From the NCBI RefSeq assembly GCF_012910805.1, contig NZ_WTVK01000054.1:1-37356 (forward strand): a stretch of 37,356 nucleotides of DNA, in the 5' to 3' direction. Below are positions 7,723-16,832 of this stretch, piece after piece. Under the pieces are notes generated by a model, which was given only the letters and a program-made list of their open reading frames with translations, ran no database searches and was not told where the DNA came from. Position 1 is the stretch's first letter, and the number at the start of each line of letters is the position of its first letter. Origin of the DNA: Aromatoleum evansii (GTDB taxonomy: Bacteria; Pseudomonadota; Gammaproteobacteria; Burkholderiales; Rhodocyclaceae). The position numbers were made by a program, and so were the translations under genes.

Positions 7723-8184
7723 TCAGCGGTGCTCGGGAAAGATCTTCTGCAGCAGCGTGACCAGGGTCGTGCGTTCGTCTTCGCTGAGGTGCTCGACGAG
7801 CCGCTTTTCATGTTCCTGCACGCGGCGCTTGAGCTTCTTCAGCAGGGCGACGCCGTCGGCGGTGAGCACGAGGGAATTCGAGCGGCGGTCGTTTTCGGCC
7901 GGACGGCGCTCGACCAGGTTGCGGCGCTCGAGGTTGTCGATGACGGAGACGACGGTCGAACGGTCGAGGTGGGCGGCGCGGGCGAGCTCGGTCTGCTTGA
8001 GCCCCGCGTTGGCCTCGATGATCACGAGAATGCCGAACAGGCCGGGGGTGACGTCGAATTCGCCGAGCCCTTCGGCAAAGTCACGGAAGATCGCGATCTG
8101 CGCCAAACGCAGCTGGTAGCCAGCCAGACTGGGGAGCATGCCGAAGTCGAGGCCTTTCCTTTCCGTCGATTTTTTTTGTGTCAT
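7723..8184 (-). CDS. MarR family transcriptional regulator
   Basis: 153 residues with a winged helix-turn-helix: LKQTELARAAHLDRSTVVSV (recognition helix) and the wing RRPAENDRRSNSLVLTADG, both typical of MarR. There is no cysteine, so it is not a redox-sensing OhrR type; a small aromatic ligand or acyl-CoA is the more likely effector. It is divergent from korAB across a 172-base gap that holds inverted-repeat candidates, so it may control both korAB and its own operon. It is the first of a tightly packed minus-strand run (DUF4160, DUF2442, VF530, small protein, OsmC). Confidence 0.92.
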   Translation of the reverse strand: MTQKKSTERKGLDFGMLPSLAGYQLRLAQIAIFRDFAEGLGEFDVTPGLFGILVIIEANAGLKQTELARAAHLDRSTVVSVIDNLERRNLVERRPAENDRRSNSLVLTADGVALLKKLKRRVQEHEKRLVEHLSEDERTTLVTLLQKIFPEHR

Positions 8185-8207
8185 GGAATGAATATGGGGA
8201 AAAACAA

Positions 8208-8242
8208 AACGTTGGGTCTCCCAAGTATGCCGTCCAAACGTT
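8208..8242. promoter_or_regulatory. Candidate operator in the marR-korA gap
   Basis: AACGTTGGG (8208-8216) and CCAAACGTT (8234-8242) are inverted copies with one mismatch and a 17-base spacer. Within this, TTGGG-TCT-CCCAA (8212-8224) is a perfect short palindrome. Size and symmetry suit a MarR dimer. It lies upstream of the korA promoter and just upstream of the marR start. Confidence 0.5.
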
Positions 8243-8268
8243 GATAAAAATAGTGGAACACAAACAAT

Positions 8269-8297
8269 TTGACATGGAGCAATGCGATCGGTAGAGT
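8269..8297 (+). promoter_or_regulatory. Sigma-70-like promoter for korAB-fdx
   Basis: TTGACA (8269-8274), a 17-base spacer and TAGAGT (8292-8297). The -35 box is perfect and the -10 matches at the key positions. It predicts a start near 8304 and a leader of about 50 bases before korA. A lone TTGAT half-site at 8241-8245 is too weak to call an FNR site. Confidence 0.6.
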
Positions 8298-8356
8298 TTG
8301 CTCATCGGGGCGCGTGCTTCACGCGCCGATTCCAGTCGTCGCAGACGGAGGGTCGA

Positions 8357-10084
8357 ATGAGCGGGCAGACGGTTTCCCTGGTGATGGCAGGCAGCGGCGG
8401 GGCGGGGGTGGTGACCGCGGGCAGCCTGCTGCTGGAGGCGGCGGCGCGCGCCGGCTGGTACGCGTACATGACGCGCTCGTCGGGCCCGCAGATCCGCGGC
8501 GGCGAGGCCGCGGTGATGCTGCGGCTGGGCACGGAGCCCATCGCCTCGCATGACGACTGCTTCCACCTCCTGGTGGGCGTCGACTGGCAGAACGTCGGCC
8601 GCTTCGCCGCTGAGATCCCGTTGGGGCCGCAGAGCCTGATCATCGGCGACCCCGGCGAAGGCGAGACTCCTGAAGTGTTTACCCGCAGCGGCGCGCAGCA
8701 GATCGCGCTGCCGATGAAGGCGCTGGCGAAGAAGATCCCCGACGGACGCCCCAACATGGTCGCCTTCGGCGCGATCGCCGCCTTGATCGGCCTCACCGAG
8801 GATGTCGTCGTCGGCGTGCTGCGCGACACCTTGAAACGCAAGGGCGAGGAGGCGATTGCCGCGAGCCTCGCTGCCTTCCGCGCCGGCGTCGAAGCGGCGG
8901 CCGATTTCCCCGCCGTGCCGCGCCTGCCCGCGGGCAAGGCGGACACCAGCGAGCGCTGGAGCATCACCGGCAACGAAGCGACCGGCATGGGCGCGCTGCG
9001 CGGCGGCGTGCGCTTCGTCGCCGCCTACCCGATCACCCCGGCGACCGAAGTCCTCGAATGGCTCGCTCCCGCGCTGCCCAAGGTCGGCGGCGTGCTCGTG
9101 CAGGCCGAAGACGAACTCGCCTCCATCAACCAGATCATCGGCGGCTCCTACGGCGGCGTGCCCTCGCTCACAGCCACCTCCGGCCCCGGCCTCGCGCTGA
9201 TGACCGAATCGCTAGGCCTCGCCGTGGCGGCCGAAGTTCCGATCGTCGTCATCGACGTGATGCGCGTCGGCCCCTCGACCGGTATCGCGACGAAGTCCGA
9301 ACAGGCCGACCTCAACATTGCCGTGTATGGCCTGCACGGGGATGCCCCGCACCTCGTGCTCGCCCCGACCTCGGTCGCCGACTGCCTGTTCACGACCCAG
9401 TGGGCCGTGCATCTCGCCGAAAGCCTGCAGACCGCCGCCATCGTCCTCACCGACCAGGCGATGGGGCAGGCGCGGGCAGTTATGCCGCGCGCGGCCGCAG
9501 TGAGCTTCATCGGCCAGCGTGAGAGGCCCGCGGCGCTGGCCGAAGGCGTGCAGTACAAGCGCTACGCCAACACCGCCTCGGGCGTCTCGCCCATGGCCAT
9601 TCCCGGCATGGCGGGCTTCATGTACACCGCCGATGGCCTCGAACACAACGAGACCGGTACCCCCTCGTCGCAAGCGTCCGATCACCAGGCCCAGCTCGAT
9701 AAGCGCCTGAGAAAACTCACCGGCTACAACTACGGCGACCACTGGGCCGACATCACCGGCGATGAGGATGCCGACACCGCGATCCTCACCTGGGGCTCGA
9801 GCGCTGGCCCCGCGCGCGAGGCGCTCGCCCGCCTGCGCGCCGCCGGTCACCGGGTGAAACTCGTCGCCGTGCGCCTGATCTCGCCGGTGCAGCCGGAGAA
9901 ATTCGCCGCCGCGCTCGAAGGCGTCGAGCGCGTGCTCGTCGTCGAGCAATCGCACAGCGGCCAGTTCCACCGGTACCTGCGCGCCCAGTACGACCTGCCG
10001 CGTCAGGTGCGGGCACTGCACCACCCCGGACCGCTGCCGGTTCGCCCCGGCGCCATCGTCGAACACATCACCCAGTGGAGCTGA
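8357..10084 (+). CDS. korA: 2-oxoacid:ferredoxin oxidoreductase, fused gamma-alpha subunit (KorA type)
   Basis: 575 residues. Residues 1 to about 190 are the gamma domain (GSGGAGVVTAGSLLLEAAAR, the CoA-side domain); residues from about 210 are the alpha pyrimidine-binding domain (AAYPITPATEVLEWL, SGPGLALMTESLGLA). With KorB it decarboxylates a 2-oxoacid, probably 2-oxoglutarate, to the acyl-CoA and reduces ferredoxin. This two-subunit arrangement is that of the KorAB enzyme that in Thauera and Azoarcus recharges ferredoxin for benzoyl-CoA reductase. GGAGGG at 8347-8352 precedes the ATG at 8357; the frame is open to 8282. Substrate choice cannot be read from sequence, and an aromatic 2-oxoacid is possible given the neighbours. 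Confidence 0.85.
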   Translation: MSGQTVSLVMAGSGGAGVVTAGSLLLEAAARAGWYAYMTRSSGPQIRGGEAAVMLRLGTEPIASHDDCFHLLVGVDWQNVGRFAAEIPLGPQSLIIGDPGEGETPEVFTRSGAQQIALPMKALAKKIPDGRPNMVAFGAIAALIGLTEDVVVGVLRDTLKRKGEEAIAASLAAFRAGVEAAADFPAVPRLPAGKADTSERWSITGNEATGMGALRGGVRFVAAYPITPATEVLEWLAPALPKVGGVLVQAEDELASINQIIGGSYGGVPSLTATSGPGLALMTESLGLAVAAEVPIVVIDVMRVGPSTGIATKSEQADLNIAVYGLHGDAPHLVLAPTSVADCLFTTQWAVHLAESLQTAAIVLTDQAMGQARAVMPRAAAVSFIGQRERPAALAEGVQYKRYANTASGVSPMAIPGMAGFMYTADGLEHNETGTPSSQASDHQAQLDKRLRKLTGYNYGDHWADITGDEDADTAILTWGSSAGPAREALARLRAAGHRVKLVAVRLISPVQPEKFAAALEGVERVLVVEQSHSGQFHRYLRAQYDLPRQVRALHHPGPLPVRPGAIVEHITQWS

Positions 10085-10086
10085 AC

Positions 10087-11210
<1,124 letters not shown>

Positions 11211-11220
11211 TCACCGTCAA

Positions 11221-11319
11221 CGTGGGGCGGGAGGGGCGCAGCGCGTCCCGCCCCACGGCCGTACCGCCATGCTCCACCCGCGAACAGCGGGATACGCCTC
11301 TGGCTACTCCCGCCCTACG
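11221..11319. repeat. REP-type hairpins (family 2), also a possible terminator for korAB-fdx
   Basis: CGTGGGGCGGGA (11221-11232) pairs perfectly with TCCCGCCCCACG (11246-11257), a 12-bp stem ten bases after the ferredoxin stop. A second, degenerate unit in inverse orientation runs about 11287-11319 and ends CTCCCGCCCTACG. Related units flank 20130-20212. The first hairpin could end or protect the korAB-fdx message; it has no T-run. Confidence 0.75.
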
Positions 11320-11348
11320 AAAACATTCCCGTTACCCTTGGGCGAAGA

Positions 11349-12305
11349 TCAATTTTCCGCCGTTTCCGTTTCCGTGGGCTCCGTTTCGAGTCCGCCGAAG
11401 CGTTTGTAGTAGTAGGGCGCCGCGGCCGGCAGTGCGCCGCTCGGTGTTTCGCACACCGCCATCAGGTGCTGCTGTGCATGCCGCCAGGTGATCTGGTAGA
11501 TGGCGCGTGACAGTGCGCGTGCCGCAGTCCCGCTCCAGTCGCGCGGCATCAGTTGCACGGGGAGTTGCGGATCGTGCAGCAGCGCGCGGCGGAACTCGTG
11601 CATGGTCAATGTCTGGATCAGGAAGCACTGCTCGGGGTCGAGTGCGCGCGTGCTGCGCAGGGAGCGGAGGACGGGGCGCATGCGCTCCGAGAATTCGCTG
11701 TAGGTCGCCTCGATGGCGTCGAGATTCCAGCATTCGCGTGCAAGATCCTGCAGCGGCTTGGTCGACAGGGCGCCGATCGTCGACGCCTGCATGGGCACGA
11801 CCTTGTCCTGCGTGCCGGTGTCCTGAAGGATTTCCTGCAGCGTTTCGGTGTCGGGCGATGGGTGGCCCATGACGCCCGGTGCGACGTTGCCGTAACCCGC
11901 CCACGACAGCTCCTTGCGCAGGGTGTCGCGCTCGGGCGAGCCCAGCGTGGACGGCAGCACGACCAGCTGCCATTCGCCGTTCCAGGTGTCCTGCGGGGTG
12001 TCGTAGATGCGGCGGTAGGCGTGCTCGAAGCGCCGGCGGCCCGAGGCCGTGAGGCTGTAGTAGCTCTTGCGCCCGATCTGTTCCGATTCCAGCCAGTTGT
12101 CCTGCGACAGGCGATACACGCTGGTGCGCACCATTCGCTCGTTCAGGCCCAGGGGCTCGACCAGCCGGATGAAGCTGCCGAGCCAGACGGTGCCGCCGTG
12201 CGGCGCGATGAAGTCGCCGTAGACGGTGATGATCAGGGAGTTCGCGCGCACCCGGCGCTCGGCCAGGTAGTCGTTGATCCACTGTTCGAGAAAACGGCTT
12301 TTCAT
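11349..12305 (-). CDS. PaaX family transcriptional regulator
   Basis: 318 residues. The N-terminal winged helix (SLIITVYGDFIAPHGGTVWL, then MVRTSVYRLSQDNWLESEQI) and the middle domain with GRRRFEHAYRRIYD and WNGEWQLVVLPS are typical of PaaX, the phenylacetyl-CoA-responsive repressor of aerobic phenylacetate genes. Here it sits divergent from fdhD-padB, so it probably senses phenylacetyl-CoA and controls the anaerobic pad genes; this is inference from context. The intergenic region contains palindromes suited to a dimeric repressor. The ATG at 12305 gives the normal family N-terminus. Confidence 0.9.
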   Translation of the reverse strand: MKSRFLEQWINDYLAERRVRANSLIITVYGDFIAPHGGTVWLGSFIRLVEPLGLNERMVRTSVYRLSQDNWLESEQIGRKSYYSLTASGRRRFEHAYRRIYDTPQDTWNGEWQLVVLPSTLGSPERDTLRKELSWAGYGNVAPGVMGHPSPDTETLQEILQDTGTQDKVVPMQASTIGALSTKPLQDLARECWNLDAIEATYSEFSERMRPVLRSLRSTRALDPEQCFLIQTLTMHEFRRALLHDPQLPVQLMPRDWSGTAARALSRAIYQITWRHAQQHLMAVCETPSGALPAAAPYYYKRFGGLETEPTETETAEN

Positions 12306-12443
12306 TGATTTTTCACTGTTATTTCGTACGTCCGCGGGCCGCTGAGGGGATGGGGTGGGACGATTCTAACGCCATGTCGGAAGCGCTGGATACGAGCACG
12401 ATGCGACGGGTGAAGTGAAGCGCGCCGGGGGTGTTGTTCGTTA

Positions 12444-12457
12444 TTGATGTAAGTCAA
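12444..12457. promoter_or_regulatory. FNR-type anaerobic regulator box
   Basis: TTGATGTAAGTCAA matches the FNR consensus TTGAT-N4-ATCAA in nine of ten fixed positions. Its centre lies about 71 bases upstream of the start predicted for the fdhD-pad promoter, one of the positions from which FNR proteins activate. It fits oxygen-controlled expression of an anaerobic pathway. Confidence 0.75.
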
Positions 12458-12473
12458 ACAATGAGGAAAAAAG

Positions 12474-12520
12474 CGATACAAAAAGATTGACCGCGTGACG
12501 TTCAGTTTGTATCGTGAACG
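12474..12520. promoter_or_regulatory. Palindromic operator candidates over the fdhD-pad promoter
   Basis: CGATACAAA (12474-12482) and TTTGTATCG (12506-12514) are a perfect 9-bp inverted repeat that brackets the -35 box and covers part of the -10. CGTTCA (12499-12504) and TGAACG (12515-12520) form a second perfect pair. The right arm, TGTATCGTGA, resembles the core of the E. coli PaaX operator as I remember it (WWTRTGATTCGYGWT). Repression by the adjacent PaaX-like protein is the obvious hypothesis. Confidence 0.6.
12487..12515 (+). promoter_or_regulatory. Candidate promoter for fdhD-padBCD
   Basis: TTGACC (12487-12492), a 17-base spacer and TATCGT (12510-12515). It predicts a start near 12522 and a leader of about 60 bases. 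It lies between the FNR box and fdhD and is overlapped by the palindromes described separately. Confidence 0.5.
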
Positions 12521-12584
12521 CAAGTCGTAGGGGCCGTGGCGTCGGTATCGGCAGGCGACTCAGATCCGGTTAGCGAGGTGGACG

Positions 12585-13403
12585 ATGCGGCACGGTGCGA
12601 TTTCGATGGCAGATGCTCACGGGATTTACGGCGTGGATCGCTGGAGCGACGGCGCAGCGGTTCGCGCCGAGGATTCGGTGGCCGAGGAAGTGCCGGTCGC
12701 GCTGGTGTACAACGGCTTCTCGCATGCCGTGATGATGGCCACGCCGCAGGACCTCGAGGACTTCGCGCTCGGGTTCAGCCTGAGCGAGGGCATCGCCGGC
12801 GACGCCCGCGAGATCCTCGACATCGAGGTCCTCGAGCACGCTCATGGCACGGAAGTGCAGATGCAGCTGGCGGGCGAGCGCTTCGCCCAGCTGCGCGCCC
12901 GCCGCCGCGCGATGACGGGGCGCACCGGCTGCGGCATCTGCGGCGTCGAGAGCCTCGATCAGCTCGCCTGTCGGCCGATCGCGAAGGTCGGGGCGACCGG
13001 CATGCTCGATGTGGGCGCCCTGCAGCGCGCCCAGGCCGAGCTGCAGTCGCGCCAGCAACTGTTCGAGCTGACCGGCGCAGTGCATGCGGCTGCGTGGTGC
13101 GGCTTCGACGGCCGTGTCGAACTGGTGCGCGAGGACGTCGGCCGGCACAACGCGCTCGACAAGCTCATCGGCGCCATTGCCGGCGAACGCCGCTCCTTCG
13201 CCGACGGTTTCCTCTTCATGACCAGTCGCGCGAGCTACGAGATCGTGCAGAAGTCCGCGGCGGTCGGCATCGCGGTGGTGGCGGCCGTGTCGGCACCGAC
13301 CGGCATGGCGGTCCGTGTCGCGCAATCCGCGGGCCTCACGCTGATCGGTTTCGCGCGCGGCGAGCGCCACAGCATCTACTCGCATCCCGAGCGGGTTCAC
13401 TAA
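12585..13403 (+). CDS. fdhD: FdhD-like sulfurtransferase for molybdoenzyme maturation
   Basis: 272 residues. FdhD passes sulfur from a cysteine desulfurase to the molybdenum cofactor of formate-dehydrogenase-type enzymes. The C-x2-C motif is present as Cys116 and Cys119 in TGCGICGVES, and the family blocks LVREDVGRHNALDKLIGA and MTSRASYEIVQKSA near residues 185-230 are clear. It lies 19 bases before padB, so it most likely serves the PadB molybdenum centre. No formate dehydrogenase gene is in the window. The ATG at 12585 has GAGGTG four bases upstream; an in-frame ATG at 12606 is possible. Confidence 0.92.
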   Translation: MRHGAISMADAHGIYGVDRWSDGAAVRAEDSVAEEVPVALVYNGFSHAVMMATPQDLEDFALGFSLSEGIAGDAREILDIEVLEHAHGTEVQMQLAGERFAQLRARRRAMTGRTGCGICGVESLDQLACRPIAKVGATGMLDVGALQRAQAELQSRQQLFELTGAVHAAAWCGFDGRVELVREDVGRHNALDKLIGAIAGERRSFADGFLFMTSRASYEIVQKSAAVGIAVVAAVSAPTGMAVRVAQSAGLTLIGFARGERHSIYSHPERVH

Positions 13404-13422
13404 AAAAGCAAACGGGGGAGAC

Positions 13423-16182
13423 ATGCCCACAACCACCAATCCGCAGTCGGTGCGAAAGGTCCCGAGCTACTGCTACAACTGCGTGGCAGGACCGGACTTC
13501 ATGAACGTGAAGGTCGTCGACGGCGTCGCGACCGAAATCGAGCCGAACTTCGCCGCCGAAGACATCCACCCGGCGCGCGGCCGGGTGTGCGTGAAGGCTT
13601 ACGGCCTGGTGCAGAAGACCTACAACCCGCATCGCGTGCTGCAGCCGATGAAGCGCACCAACCCGAAGAAGGGGCGCAACGAGGATCCGGGCTTCGTGCC
13701 GATCTCGTGGGACGAAGCACTGGACCTGGTCAGCGCCAAGCTGACGTCGGTGCGTGCGAAGGGGCTGGTCGATGATTCCGGCCTGCCGCGCGTCGCCGCG
13801 ACCTTCGGGCATGGTGGCACGCCCGGCATGTACATGGGTTCGCTGCCGGCCTTCCTCGCCGCGTGGGGTCCGATCGACTACAGCTTCGGCTCGGGTCAGG
13901 GCGTCAAGTGCGTGCATTCCGAGCACCTGTACGGCGAATTCTGGCACCGCGGTTTCACCGTCGCGGCCGATACGCCGCTCGCGCGCTACGTGATTTCGAT
14001 CGGGTCCAACGTCGAAGCCTCGGGCGGACCCTGTGCGGTGACGCGCCATGCCGACGCCCGCGTGCGCGGCTACAAGCGCGTGCAGGTCGAGCCGCACCTG
14101 TCGGTGACGGGCGCCTGTTCGGCGGAGTGGGTGCCGATCCGCCCCAAGACCGACCCGGCCTTCATGTTCGCGCTGATCCATGTGCTGGTATGCGAGCAGG
14201 GGCTGGACAAGCTCGACGTGGCCTTCCTGCGCGACCGCAGCTCGTCGCCGTACTTGGTCGGGCCGGACGGCCTCTACCTGCGCGACGCCGCTTCAGGAAA
14301 GCCGCTGCTGTGGGACGAACGCAGCGGCCGTGCAGTGCCGTTCGACACCGAAGGCGCGGTGCCTGCGGTGGCGGGACGCTTCCGTGTCGAAGGGGCGATC
14401 AGCATCGACGCCGACGACGCACGCCAGCAGTTCGACGTGGCCGAGGGCGTGACGGCCTACACCAAGCTCGTCGAGCACATGGAGAAATACACGCCGGAGT
14501 GGGCGGCGTCGATCTGCGACGTGCCCGCGGCGACGATCCGCCGCATCGCTCAGGAATACCTGGAAAACGCCTCGATCGGCGAGACCATCGAGATCGACGG
14601 CCAGACCCTGCCGCTGCGCCCGGTCGCGGTGACGCTGGGCAAGTCGGTGAACAACGGCTGGGGCGCCTTTGAGTGCTGCTGGGCGCGCACGCTGCTCGCG
14701 ACGCTGGTCGGGGCGCTGGAGAACCCGGGTGGCACGCTGGGCACGACGGTACGGCTGAATCGCCCGCACGACAACCGTCTGCTGAGCGTGAAGGCAGGCG
14801 AAGATGGCTTCATGGCGCAGTACTTCAACCCGACGGACAAGGAGCACTGGGTCGCGAAGCCCACCGGGCGCAACATCCATCGCACGCTCGTGCCGATCGT
14901 CGGCAACACCGCGTGGAGCCAGGCGCTGGGGCCGACGCAGCTGGCGTGGATGTTCCAGCGGGAGGTGCCGGAAGACTGGAACATGCCCATGCCGACGCTG
15001 CCCGACGTGTGGTTCATCTACCGCACCAATCCGGCGATCTCGTTCTGGGACACGCGCACGCTGGTCGAGGAGATCGCGAAGTTCCCCTTCACGGTGTCCT
15101 TCGCCTACACGCTGGACGAGACGAACTGGATGGCGGACCTGCTGCTGCCCGAGGCGACCGACCTCGAATCGCTGCAGATGATCAAGGTCGGCGGCACGAA
15201 GTTCGTCGAGCAGTTCTGGGAGCACCGCGGCGTGGTGCTGCGTCAGCCGGCGGTCGAGCCGCAGGGCGATACGCGCGACTTCACGTGGATCAGCACCCAG
15301 CTCGCGAAGCGCACGGGGCTGCTGGAACAGTACAACAACGCGTTGAACCGCGGTGCCGGGGGCGGCGCGCCGCTGAAGGCGGATGGCTACGACTACAGCC
15401 TCGACGCGAGCAAGGAGCACGGTGTCGAGGAGATCTGGGACGCCGTATGCCGCGCGTCGAGCGCCAGCCTTTCGGAAGGGCGCGAGGTGCACGACCTCGA
15501 GTGGTTCAAGGAACACGGCTTCTACACCGTGCCGATGTCCAAGACCGAGTGGTACCTGAGCCCGACGCTGGCACAGCAGGGGCTGCGTTACGAGATGCCT
15601 TACCAGGAGCGTCTGCTGCGCATCGGCCGCGAGCTCGGCAATCGCCTGCACGAGCACGAGATGCACTGGTGGGACGAACAGCTTTCCGAATACGCCGCGC
15701 TGCCCGAATGGCACGATGTGCCGGGCCGCTGGGCGCAACAGATCAGGAACGCCGGCGGCAAGCCCGAGGACTTCCCGCTGTGGCTGCTCGCGACCAAGAG
15801 CATGCAGTACCACACAGGCGGCAACGCGAGCATCGCGTTGATGCGCGAGGTTGCGCAGAACGTGCGCGGTCACACCGGCGTGATCATGAACGCGAAAACC
15901 GCGAAGAGCCTCGGCATCAGCGACGGCGACCGCATCGAGGTGCGCTCTCACATCGGCGCGACCTACGGCGACGCCGTGCTGGCGCAGGGCGTGCGACCCG
16001 ACACGCTAGTGATCCTCGGCCAGTTCGACCACTGGGCGACGCCGCTCGCCAAGGACTTCGGCATGCCCAGCCTGAACACGATTGCACCCATGTCGATGGA
16101 ACTGACCGATGCAACCGGCTCTGGCTCCGACATCGTGCGGGTGGCGGTGCGCAAGGTCGCGCGCGAGGAGACCGCACAATGA
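13423..16182 (+). CDS. padB: Phenylacetyl-CoA:acceptor oxidoreductase, molybdopterin subunit
   Basis: 919 residues of the DMSO-reductase family. With PadC and PadD it oxidises phenylacetyl-CoA to phenylglyoxylate and free CoA, a membrane-bound step known from Thauera aromatica and Azoarcus evansii. The N-terminal cluster motif is Cys17-x2-Cys20 with Cys56 in GRVCVKAYG; the third cysteine of the usual C-x2-C-x3-C set is replaced (Pro24-Asp25). Cofactor-binding segments follow (HGGTPGMYMGSLPAFLAAWG, ISIGSNVEASGG, and WLLATKSMQYHTGGNASIAL near the C-terminal guanosine-binding domain). No twin-arginine signal is seen, so the complex probably faces the cytoplasm. GGGGGAG precedes the ATG. The stop overlaps the padC start (ATGA). 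Confidence 0.92.
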   Translation: MPTTTNPQSVRKVPSYCYNCVAGPDFMNVKVVDGVATEIEPNFAAEDIHPARGRVCVKAYGLVQKTYNPHRVLQPMKRTNPKKGRNEDPGFVPISWDEALDLVSAKLTSVRAKGLVDDSGLPRVAATFGHGGTPGMYMGSLPAFLAAWGPIDYSFGSGQGVKCVHSEHLYGEFWHRGFTVAADTPLARYVISIGSNVEASGGPCAVTRHADARVRGYKRVQVEPHLSVTGACSAEWVPIRPKTDPAFMFALIHVLVCEQGLDKLDVAFLRDRSSSPYLVGPDGLYLRDAASGKPLLWDERSGRAVPFDTEGAVPAVAGRFRVEGAISIDADDARQQFDVAEGVTAYTKLVEHMEKYTPEWAASICDVPAATIRRIAQEYLENASIGETIEIDGQTLPLRPVAVTLGKSVNNGWGAFECCWARTLLATLVGALENPGGTLGTTVRLNRPHDNRLLSVKAGEDGFMAQYFNPTDKEHWVAKPTGRNIHRTLVPIVGNTAWSQALGPTQLAWMFQREVPEDWNMPMPTLPDVWFIYRTNPAISFWDTRTLVEEIAKFPFTVSFAYTLDETNWMADLLLPEATDLESLQMIKVGGTKFVEQFWEHRGVVLRQPAVEPQGDTRDFTWISTQLAKRTGLLEQYNNALNRGAGGGAPLKADGYDYSLDASKEHGVEEIWDAVCRASSASLSEGREVHDLEWFKEHGFYTVPMSKTEWYLSPTLAQQGLRYEMPYQERLLRIGRELGNRLHEHEMHWWDEQLSEYAALPEWHDVPGRWAQQIRNAGGKPEDFPLWLLATKSMQYHTGGNASIALMREVAQNVRGHTGVIMNAKTAKSLGISDGDRIEVRSHIGATYGDAVLAQGVRPDTLVILGQFDHWATPLAKDFGMPSLNTIAPMSMELTDATGSGSDIVRVAVRKVAREETAQ

Positions 16183-16826
16183 CCCGCTACGCGATGACCA
16201 TCGACCTGCGCCGCTGCGTGGGTTGCCAGACCTGTACCGCCGCTTGCAAGAACGCCAACGCAACGCCGCCGGGTGTGCAGTGGCGGCGGGTGCTGGATCT
16301 CGAGACGGGCGAATTCCCGGACGTGCGCCGCAGCTTCGTGCCGGTCGCGTGCATGCACTGCGACGAACCTCCGTGTGAGGAAGTGTGCCCGACCAAGGCG
16401 ACGACCAAGCGGCCCGACGGCCTGGTCGCCATCGACTACGACACCTGTATCGGCTGTGCGAACTGCGTGATGGCTTGTCCCTACGAGGCGCGCTCCATCG
16501 TGCATGAGGCGAAGTTCGCCTACGGCGACAAGCCGATCAAGTCGGAAGAGGTGCGCTTCGACCCGTCGCGCATCTCGGTGTCGATGAAATGCACCTTCTG
16601 CATCGACCGTATCGACCTCGCGGCAAAGACCGGACAGGTGCCGGGACGCGATCCGGACGTTACGCCGGCCTGCGTCAATTCCTGCATCTCCGGCGCGATG
16701 GCTTTCGGCGACCTCGACGACCCCAACAGCAAGGTCAGCCGCCTGATCGCCGAGAACAAGACTTTCCGCATGCACGAGGAGCTCGGCACCGGGCCGGGCG
16801 TGTATTACATCTGGGACAAGGGGTAA
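16179..16826 (+). CDS. padC: Phenylacetyl-CoA:acceptor oxidoreductase, iron-sulfur subunit
   Basis: 215 residues. It contains four ferredoxin-like cysteine groups: CVGCQTCTAACK at 13-23, CMHCDEPPCEEVCP, CIGCANCVMACPYEA, and CTFCIDRIDL with a distal C-x3-C (ACVNSC). This is the four-cluster electron-transfer subunit of DMSO-reductase-type enzymes (DmsB/PhsB/NrfC family). It carries electrons from PadB to the membrane subunit PadD. The ATG overlaps the padB stop by four bases, so translation is coupled. PadD begins six bases after its stop. Confidence 0.93.
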   Translation: MTRYAMTIDLRRCVGCQTCTAACKNANATPPGVQWRRVLDLETGEFPDVRRSFVPVACMHCDEPPCEEVCPTKATTKRPDGLVAIDYDTCIGCANCVMACPYEARSIVHEAKFAYGDKPIKSEEVRFDPSRISVSMKCTFCIDRIDLAAKTGQVPGRDPDVTPACVNSCISGAMAFGDLDDPNSKVSRLIAENKTFRMHEELGTGPGVYYIWDKG

Positions 16827-16832
16827 GCGGGG

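Noticed and set aside
7723-8184. MarR as an OhrR-type peroxide sensor controlling OsmC
   Set aside because: The protein contains no cysteine, so it cannot sense peroxides in the OhrR way.
13423-16826. Formate dehydrogenase (because of fdhD next to a molybdopterin protein)
   Set aside because: The subunits match PadB/PadC, the context is phenylacetate oxidation, and the cluster motif is unlike formate dehydrogenase.
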